A stretch of DNA of 64,000 nucleotides from Desulfobacterales bacterium. GTDB lineage: Bacteria; Desulfobacterota; Desulfobulbia; Desulfobulbales; JAGXFP01. The notes under the pieces were generated by a model. That model was not told the DNA's origin. It was given only the letters and a program-made list of their open reading frames with translations, and did not search any database. Positions within the stretch are counted from its first letter, which is position 1. Each line of letters opens with the position of its first letter. The stretch lies in the NCBI GenBank assembly GCA_024637225.1, contig JAGXFP010000034.1, forward strand, positions 62,001 through 126,000. The letters are read 5' to 3'. A program made the position numbers and the translations under genes. Positions 58,992 to 64,000 of the stretch are shown in pieces.

Positions 58992-61241
58992 TTCTTCGCT
59001 TTCCAGGGTGCAGCGATAATCGGGACTGCGGATAATCATGGTTTTGTATCCCGGCAGGGAGGCGATTATCTCCCCGGGCAATTTTTCATACCAGTCGGCG
59101 GTAAGGGTCATGACCGGCCGGCTTTCCCGGCAATCGATTTCGACGCTGATTTTACCGAAGGGAGTCAGGGTCGGCCCATAGGCAAGTTTCTTTTTGCGCT
59201 GGACCCATTCGGGCAGAACCCCGCGGCCGATGAAGAGGCGGTCCCCGTCATCCATGACGAACATATTGCGGATCAGCATCAGCCATTCCGCCGCCGCCCA
59301 GCCGTGCTGGCCATCCCCCATGCAGCCGCCGTCGGTGAGGGGATGAATGGCCTCGGGCCACTGGCCGGTCGGCGAGGCCAGATCGGCCGCCGAATTCATT
59401 AACTCCCGGAAGCGGAGATCGCCGGCCCGGAGATAGACCTGGGCCAGTTCCAGGGTCATGTAGATATTGATCCCTGAATGGATCATGTCCTGGAAGAAAC
59501 TGCCTTTCTGCATGCAGTTGTGGAGGAGATAACCGGCGGTGGCCATCATTTTCCTGTCCCCCGGGGCGAGAAGCTGCAGGGGGTAATCGGCGACAATGGC
59601 GCCGATGGCACCGGAGTCCAGGCGGCGGTTCGGGGAAGTGGGGATCGCCTCGCTCTTGATTTCAGCGGCGACCAGGGCGATGCTGTGGAAAAGGTCTTTC
59701 TCCATTTCCGCGGCGATCTTCCTGATCTTTTCCTCCTCTTCCTTCAGGCCCCGGGATGCCATGGTGTCGGCGGCGCCATTCAGGCCGGCCAAGGCCCAGA
59801 AGTCATCCCAGTAATAGTTGTCGTTGGGGCCGAAATGCTCGGCGCTGAAGCCCGGCGGCAGCAGGCCTTTCAACTTTGGAATTTTTGGGGAGGAAACCCG
59901 CTTTTTGTCGAGCCAGCCGGCCCCTTTGATCATCGGCTCCAGCCAGTCGGAATTGAAGGCGCCGCCGGATAACAGGCGGTAGCGGTTCCAGATCCACAGG
60001 ACCTGGCCGTTCGAATCCCATTCGCCGTCCTGGGAGTGGAAAAAACCATTCCTGGTCTGATGGCCGGCAAAGGTGTCGAGATGCCGGCGGCATCTCTCCT
60101 TAAGACCGATCGCCAGGAGGGCGTTCAGCATAACGCAGGCGTCCCGGAACCAGAAACGGTTGTAGGTGTAAGGGCCGGGAATGATGCTGCCGGCCGAGAG
60201 ATGGATCATGGTGCGGGTGGCGGTGTCGTAGAGGAACTTGATCCGAAGATCGGGGATCTGCAGGTCCGCGGCTTCACTTTCCGCTTCCGACCAGCTTCTT
60301 GAACCGGTCATTTCGGGAAAATCTTCGGCAGGGGGCAGCGGCACCGAAACCGCGAAATTCTTCCGGCCCTCATAGGCCTCGATCCGGTGGAACGCCGCCG
60401 AGGTGACCATGCCGATCCGGCAGGTTTTTTCCGTGATTGAAGGCGCTTCGCCCATCCGGAAAAAGACGTCGCCTTCCCGGTAATCCGAAAAGAGAGTTTT
60501 TTCCGGCTTTTCCGCAAACCGGACCCTGGTCTCGTTGTTTACCAGCCAGCCGTTTTCATTTTTCAGCAGAGCGGCTTTTTCGATAAACTGCACCCCTTCC
60601 GGATTATAGGGCCGCAGGGTGAAGATCAGCCAGCCGCCGATCGAGGAGTTTACCCGGGCCGTCATCTTAAGGAGTGCCCCGGTTGAATCAATCTCCATAA
60701 AGGCCTCGGTGGTCAAGCTCGCCGTTTCCGTCTCGCTGCGGGTAACGACCCGGCGGTTCGCGTCATCCCGGAGCTCCTGGTCGACGTTTTTGAGCCTGGA
60801 AGGAAGTATGGCGCCGCCTTGATCGTCCAGAAACCAGCAGTCGATAGACCAGCCGTCATGCAAGGGGGTCACCAGACCGTGGGGATCGACAATGGGATAG
60901 ATGGGCAGGTCGGGCTGGCCCAGCGCGGTCCAGTTCCGATGGGTGAGATTGACATGGGAGAATGAAAAGGCCCGCGGAATGAATGAGGGATCCCGGGGAT
61001 TGAACTGCCGTTCCACCCAGTAGGGCCAGACCCAGTCGAGATTGTGCTGGATCGCCTTGGTATTCAGAAGACCCCGGGCATGAAAGATAATCCCGGCCCG
61101 GAGGAGCTCGATCGGCTCCTGAACCTCGGAGGGCTGGGCGAAACTCCGGATCCGCGCCGCCACCGACAGGGGATCGATTACATCGTAACGCCTGGCAGCC
61201 ATCCGCAACAGGAATTTCCAGGGAAATAAGCGATTAAGCAT
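58989..61241 (-). CDS. Glycogen-debranching-like six-hairpin glycosidase
   Basis: 750 aa from MLNRLFPWKF (AGGGGAG upstream; the TTG seven codons earlier is less likely). An N-terminal beta domain precedes an (alpha/alpha)6 barrel from about 330. The barrel has YNRFWFRDACVMLNALLAIG, which carries the RD motif of amylo-alpha-1,6-glucosidase/GH15-like enzymes, plus QDGEWDSNGQVLWIWNRYRL and WPEAIHPLTDGG. No signal peptide, so cytosolic turnover of glycogen or an alpha-glucan is likely. Opens the operon glycosidase-GT4-phosphatase fusion-TVP38. Confidence 0.85.
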   Translation of the reverse strand: MLNRLFPWKFLLRMAARRYDVIDPLSVAARIRSFAQPSEVQEPIELLRAGIIFHARGLLNTKAIQHNLDWVWPYWVERQFNPRDPSFIPRAFSFSHVNLTHRNWTALGQPDLPIYPIVDPHGLVTPLHDGWSIDCWFLDDQGGAILPSRLKNVDQELRDDANRRVVTRSETETASLTTEAFMEIDSTGALLKMTARVNSSIGGWLIFTLRPYNPEGVQFIEKAALLKNENGWLVNNETRVRFAEKPEKTLFSDYREGDVFFRMGEAPSITEKTCRIGMVTSAAFHRIEAYEGRKNFAVSVPLPPAEDFPEMTGSRSWSEAESEAADLQIPDLRIKFLYDTATRTMIHLSAGSIIPGPYTYNRFWFRDACVMLNALLAIGLKERCRRHLDTFAGHQTRNGFFHSQDGEWDSNGQVLWIWNRYRLLSGGAFNSDWLEPMIKGAGWLDKKRVSSPKIPKLKGLLPPGFSAEHFGPNDNYYWDDFWALAGLNGAADTMASRGLKEEEEKIRKIAAEMEKDLFHSIALVAAEIKSEAIPTSPNRRLDSGAIGAIVADYPLQLLAPGDRKMMATAGYLLHNCMQKGSFFQDMIHSGINIYMTLELAQVYLRAGDLRFRELMNSAADLASPTGQWPEAIHPLTDGGCMGDGQHGWAAAEWLMLIRNMFVMDDGDRLFIGRGVLPEWVQRKKKLAYGPTLTPFGKISVEIDCRESRPVMTLTADWYEKLPGEIIASLPGYKTMIIRSPDYRCTLESEE

Positions 61242-61324
61242 AAAGTCTGACTCCCCTTTCAATATTTAGGCATCCCGATACGAGTAAACAGGGGTTGCCA
61301 AGTTCGCAAACACCCTCTCACTCC

Positions 61325-62374
61325 TCACTCCTCACCCTTGCTCCCTAACCCCTCCAGACGGACCGGCCAGACATGAAAGCCCCGATCCTTTTTGAACCCC
61401 ACCCCAAGGGCGCCCTTTTCCAGATAAAGGGCCCAGGCCCAGTCGGTTTCAAAAAAGCTGGTGGTCGAGGACCAGTAAGTCTCCCCCAGATTAATAAAGG
61501 GGTAATCCTCCGGCAGGGCCGGGCTGTGCCGCGAACAATCGATCAGCGCTTCGAGAACCCTGATATTCGGGAGCCGCCACCCTTTTCTGCCGCCAACCCC
61601 GACCTTGTTAAGTTCCTCGACAGCCGCCAGGGCCTCCTGCCAGCTGACCGGTCCCTCGGTCAAATCAGCATCCTTTAGCCAGACCAGCCCGGTCAGCCGG
61701 TCGGTAACCGTCTCGTTTTCGGCGACGAAACGTGGCGCCGGCATCAATACCCCGAGCCGGTATTCGCCGTCCTGCCCCGTGCCGGTGCAATCGATTGCCC
61801 CGCCCTTCTCGCCATAACAGCCGACCTGGCCGCTTCGGGCCAGGACCGGGGACCCTTCGCCCCGCACCGGCCAGACCAGGTAGTATTGATCTTTCCTGCC
61901 ATAAAACATCCGCGCCCCTTCGAGATGGAGATACCAGGCGTAGGCGGGATTGATCGCCGCGCTGGTCGAAGTCCAGTACCAGCCGAGGAAGTAATTCTCG
62001 AAGGGATGACCGGCGGGCAGGGCCGGCTGCCTGGTCCCGTATGCCATCAGGCTGTGAAGTTCCCGGCGGTTGGGCAGGCGCCAGTCGGTGTGGCCGAAAA
62101 GGTTTTGCTCATTCAACCCTTTGACGTAGTCCAGCGATTCCTGCCAGGTCAGGGGGAATTCATTGAGGTTGGCGTTTTTGGACCAGCACAGCCCGGTGAG
62201 CCGGTCCCGGACGATATCGCCTTCCACCTCGAAACGCGAATCCGGCCAGGCCAGGCCGAAGCGGTCGGTGCCGTCCTGGCCGGCCCCCTCGCAGGGGATC
62301 TCCTTGCCATCCTGGTCGTAGCATCTGTCCTGCCCGGTTTGCAGGGGTTTTAATCGGGACATATCGATCCGCAA
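61325..62374 (-). CDS. Double DUF1566 (Lcl C-terminal) protein
   Basis: 349 aa with two DUF1566 domains. First: LTGLCWSKNANL, TDWRLPNRRELHSLM, YWTSTS, LVWPVRG. Second: LTGLVWLKDADL, KGWRLPNIRVLEALI, YWSSTT, HVWPVRL. The strong GGAGGTGAT lies four bases before TTG at 62374; the alternative ATG at 62362 is too far from it. No signal peptide is visible, unlike the DUF1566 protein at 34.3 kb. Starts 1 nt after the preceding gene's stop, so the two are coupled. Confidence 0.83.
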   Translation of the reverse strand: MRIDMSRLKPLQTGQDRCYDQDGKEIPCEGAGQDGTDRFGLAWPDSRFEVEGDIVRDRLTGLCWSKNANLNEFPLTWQESLDYVKGLNEQNLFGHTDWRLPNRRELHSLMAYGTRQPALPAGHPFENYFLGWYWTSTSAAINPAYAWYLHLEGARMFYGRKDQYYLVWPVRGEGSPVLARSGQVGCYGEKGGAIDCTGTGQDGEYRLGVLMPAPRFVAENETVTDRLTGLVWLKDADLTEGPVSWQEALAAVEELNKVGVGGRKGWRLPNIRVLEALIDCSRHSPALPEDYPFINLGETYWSSTTSFFETDWAWALYLEKGALGVGFKKDRGFHVWPVRLEGLGSKGEE

Positions 62375-62375
62375 A

Positions 62376-62834
62376 TCACCTCCGCCGCCAGCCCCGCCAG
62401 ACCGGATATCCGTTCTCGTCCCGAAGCTTCAGGACATCTTCACCCATGCCGACCTCCTGCGCGATAATAGCCGGCTGGCCGTCAAAAATTATCCGGGAGC
62501 CCCTGACATCGACCATGTCACCCGGCTCAATGATAATTTCCTGGTTCTCAATAAACCAGGCCGGACCGAGGTGTACGGAAATCATTTTGCCGTCCACTCC
62601 CCGGAGGCCGAGATGGAAACCCCGGGACATTCCCTTTCTCGGGATGACTTGCCCGACATCAACCACCTCGCCGCTGATCGTTTCCACGGTGGCCGGATCG
62701 TACATCCTGCCATAGGAGCCTTCCATGCCCCAGCCGCCCCCCCGGCCGCCGATCACCTGCCCGGAAGCTTCAGCGGCGAAAAACACCAGCAAAAAGAGCA
62801 TCGTTGCAATTACAAACCCCGTTTCAGCTTTCAT
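62376..62834 (-). CDS. Small secreted protein, OB-fold-like
   Basis: 152 aa from MKAETGFVIA, with AAAGGTG six to seven bases upstream. Signal peptide (about 1-25, ending ASG). The mature part reads as short strands: ISGEVVDVGQVIPRKGMSRG, LGPAWFIENQEIIIEPGD, DVRGSRIIFDGQPAIIAQEV, then LRDENGYPVWRGWRRR. I know this pattern from small deltaproteobacterial proteins labelled DNA-binding, but a periplasmic OB-like binder fits the signal better. Coupled with the double DUF1566 gene. Confidence 0.72.
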   Translation of the reverse strand: MKAETGFVIATMLFLLVFFAAEASGQVIGGRGGGWGMEGSYGRMYDPATVETISGEVVDVGQVIPRKGMSRGFHLGLRGVDGKMISVHLGPAWFIENQEIIIEPGDMVDVRGSRIIFDGQPAIIAQEVGMGEDVLKLRDENGYPVWRGWRRR

Positions 62835-62919
62835 CCCAAGCACCTTTCACAGCAATGGTTTATCCCAAATCCTTATTAATCATACAATTAGACGTAGAGT
62901 TTTTGAAAACGATTTATCA

Positions 62920-63070
62920 GCTTTGATGATCTCGCAAAAAGTTGCAAATCAAGTCATTGCGAGCGTAGCGAAGCAATCCAGAAAGATGTAACTATCTGAA
63001 ATACTGGATTGCTTCGTCGCTTTGCTCCTCGCAATGACGTAGCAAAATCATTTTTTGCGAACTCATCAGC
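62920..63070. repeat. GTCATTGCGAGCG element with outer TCGCAAAAA arms
   Basis: Outer arms GATGATCTCGCAAAAA and TTTTTTGCGAACTCATC surround GTCATTGCGAGCGTAGCGAA...CTTTGCTCCTCGCAATGAC, a long palindrome. The outer arm resembles those of the GTCATTTCGA elements at 4.5 and 31.9 kb. Confidence 0.75.
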
Positions 63071-63083
63071 TTTAGAAGAAGAA

Positions 63084-63119
63084 CAAAAAAGGGGCGGCCG
63101 AAGTCAATCCGGCCGCCCC
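63084..63119 (-). terminator. Intrinsic terminator of the feoB transcript
   Basis: On the minus strand GGGGCGGCCG, loop GATTGACTT, CGGCCGCCCC, then TTTTTTG. It lies about 300 nt beyond the zinc-ribbon gene, with a repeat element in between. Confidence 0.8.
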
Positions 63120-63221
63120 CTCTGGAAACATTCCAGGTGGTTATGATTTAGTCCTTAATCCTCTACCGGGCGCCCTAAAAGGCGGCGGGATCAATTTTTT
63201 CCGGTGCTCCGTTGATGGGTA

Positions 63222-63303
63222 CTGGATTCCGGCTTACAACATGCCGGAATGACATTTAATATGCCGGGGCCGTCATTCCCGCACGTTGTTAGCGGGAATC
63301 CAG
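63222..63303. repeat. CTGGATTCCGGC...GGAATCCAG element
   Basis: CTGGATTCCGGC...GCCGGAATGAC then GTCATTCCCGC...GCGGGAATCCAG: mirror pair of stem-loops, overall palindromic. Confidence 0.75.
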
Positions 63304-63413
63304 AAGTTGAAGCTGAGTTTCATATAGAGCCACTAGATGATTTGAATCTCCATGACGGCGGCAAGCAATTGGAGTCTGATTCATAGCCATAAATCATTGA
63401 TCCGAAGCGGCGC

Positions 63414-63611
63414 TCAACTCCGCCGCTGGCACTTTCCGCAGCCGCTGCACCCCGAGGCCCAGGGGATCTCGGCCATGCAGCGCGAACAGATCAGGGCGTG
63501 GGGCCGGTCGAGGACGCAGCCGCATTCCGGACAATTGCGCCGTTCGGCCTCACCGTGCCGGGATACCTTCCGCCCATTCCCACCCTTTATTTTTATGCCA
63601 AGAAAGGTCAT
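63414..63611 (-). CDS. Small zinc-ribbon protein downstream of feoB
   Basis: 65 aa. A basic N-terminus is followed by CPECGCVLD, CSRC and CSGCGKC, giving two to three metal-binding knuckles. GAGGAGA lies ten bases before the ATG. Its position after feoB on the same strand suggests a link to iron handling or regulation, but this is inference. No homologous family name is recalled with confidence. Confidence 0.65.
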   Translation of the reverse strand: MTFLGIKIKGGNGRKVSRHGEAERRNCPECGCVLDRPHALICSRCMAEIPWASGCSGCGKCQRRS

Positions 63612-63755
63612 AAGTCATATCTCCTCATGCACAAATGCTTCGGATTATTCGGTCAGTTTCAGTTACGAGTCCAGGTTGCCGAGAATGCAAGGGAGAGGAC
63701 ACCCGGTCATACTTGGGGTATGCCGGTTGCCCTCCGGCTCGCAAATATTCCTGCT

Positions 63756-64000
63756 TTAGATCATTATCTGCGAAAAGATACCGCCGACCAGGAAGGCGAC
63801 CGCCCAGGAACCGCCCCAGACCAGCAAGGCCTCCTTGGTGCCCCGTTCCTTGAAGAGGATCATCAGGGAAGCGATGCAGGGCACGAACAGGGTGATCACC
63901 ACCAGCGAGGTCACCACCTGCAAGGGTTCCATGGCCAGATCGGTCAGCCCGGCCGCGCCGAAATCACGTCTTACCAGACCCATGACGAAAGCGGTGGCCG
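63756..64000 (-). CDS. feoB: Ferrous iron transporter FeoB, C-terminal part
   Basis: Partial; runs off the right edge (the ORF track's Met at 63983 is internal). The visible residues match the FeoB C-terminal gate: FVMGLVRRDFGAAGL, LVVITLFVPCIASLMILFKE and WAVAFLVGGIFSQIM, two or three helices with the conserved FVPC cysteine. Inner-membrane GTP-driven Fe(II) uptake, fitting an iron-demanding anaerobe. Confidence 0.93.
   Translation of the reverse strand, partial: ATAFVMGLVRRDFGAAGLTDLAMEPLQVVTSLVVITLFVPCIASLMILFKERGTKEALLVWGGSWAVAFLVGGIFSQIMI

Noticed and set aside
1-64000. CRISPR array, tRNA, rRNA or insertion sequence
   Set aside because: No regularly spaced direct repeats with spacers, no TTCGAATCC-type T-arm with cloverleaf, and no transposase-like ORF were found on reading; a tRNAscan/Infernal run would be the decisive check.

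Overview
The window looks like a chromosomal segment of a strictly or facultatively anaerobic, Gram-negative, cytochrome-rich bacterium. The best guess is Desulfobacterota, near the Desulfuromonadales/Geobacter group. This is inferred from gene content: a membrane-bound HybOABC-type [NiFe]-hydrogenase with a full hyp set, a four-heme periplasmic cytochrome next to System II (ResB/CcsB) cytochrome c biogenesis, FeoB, a CxxCH-bearing propeller lipoprotein and many lipoproteins. No rRNA, tRNA, CRISPR array, insertion sequence or phage gene was recognised.

Layout. 0-4.5 kb: a secreted protein, an Ig-like repeat lipoprotein, the NAD(P)H-hydrate repair enzyme and a CBS protein. 4.7-8 kb: a PabB-PabC fusion (folate) and a CBS-CBS-ACT protein. 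8.1-13.1 kb: PBP1a, the four-heme cytochrome with a clear sigma-70 promoter, and ccsB/resB. 13.7-19.6 kb: core genes rpmB, relA-like, proS and ispG. 19.9-31.6 kb: one long minus-strand hydrogenase locus, hybO-hybA-hybC-hybD-hybB-hypA-hypB-hypF-hypC-hypD-hypE. Structural, electron-transfer, protease and metallocentre-assembly genes are collinear and often overlap. 32-39 kb: a spore-photolyase-like radical SAM protein, a TPR lipoprotein, a DUF1566 protein, a frameshifted acyltransferase and two FtsX-type permeases without an ATPase. 39.2-44.8 kb: a large duplicated propeller lipoprotein with two CxxCH motifs, a flippase-like membrane protein and an outer-membrane porin. 45-52 kb: a coupled minus-strand cluster (GT39-type transferase, B12-binding radical SAM protein, GT2 glycosyltransferase, FAD oxidoreductase with a membrane tail, small membrane protein) that probably builds or modifies a surface glycan or lipid. 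52.4-55.2 kb: M48 lipoprotein peptidase, DUF2141 protein and a TVP38/DedA-like protein. 55.2-62.8 kb: a phosphatase-EEP fusion, a GT4 glycosyltransferase, a glycogen-debranching-like glycosidase, a double DUF1566 protein and a small secreted protein. 63.4-64 kb: a zinc-ribbon protein and the 3' end of feoB.

The intergenic space is unusually rich in short structured repeats. (i) A dispersed element of about 55-75 nt begins at or on a gene's stop codon in three of five copies. (ii) Three imperfect palindromes of about 105 nt share one architecture. (iii) Elements bounded by GTCATT...AATGAC have different cores. (iv) There is one REP-like palindrome. The most intriguing gene-level observations are the CxxCH propeller lipoprotein, which shares an upstream motif with the neighbouring porin, the FAD oxidoreductase whose membrane tail is paralogous to a stand-alone gene, the phosphatase-EEP fusion, and a RelA/SpoT protein with a degenerate HD hydrolase motif.
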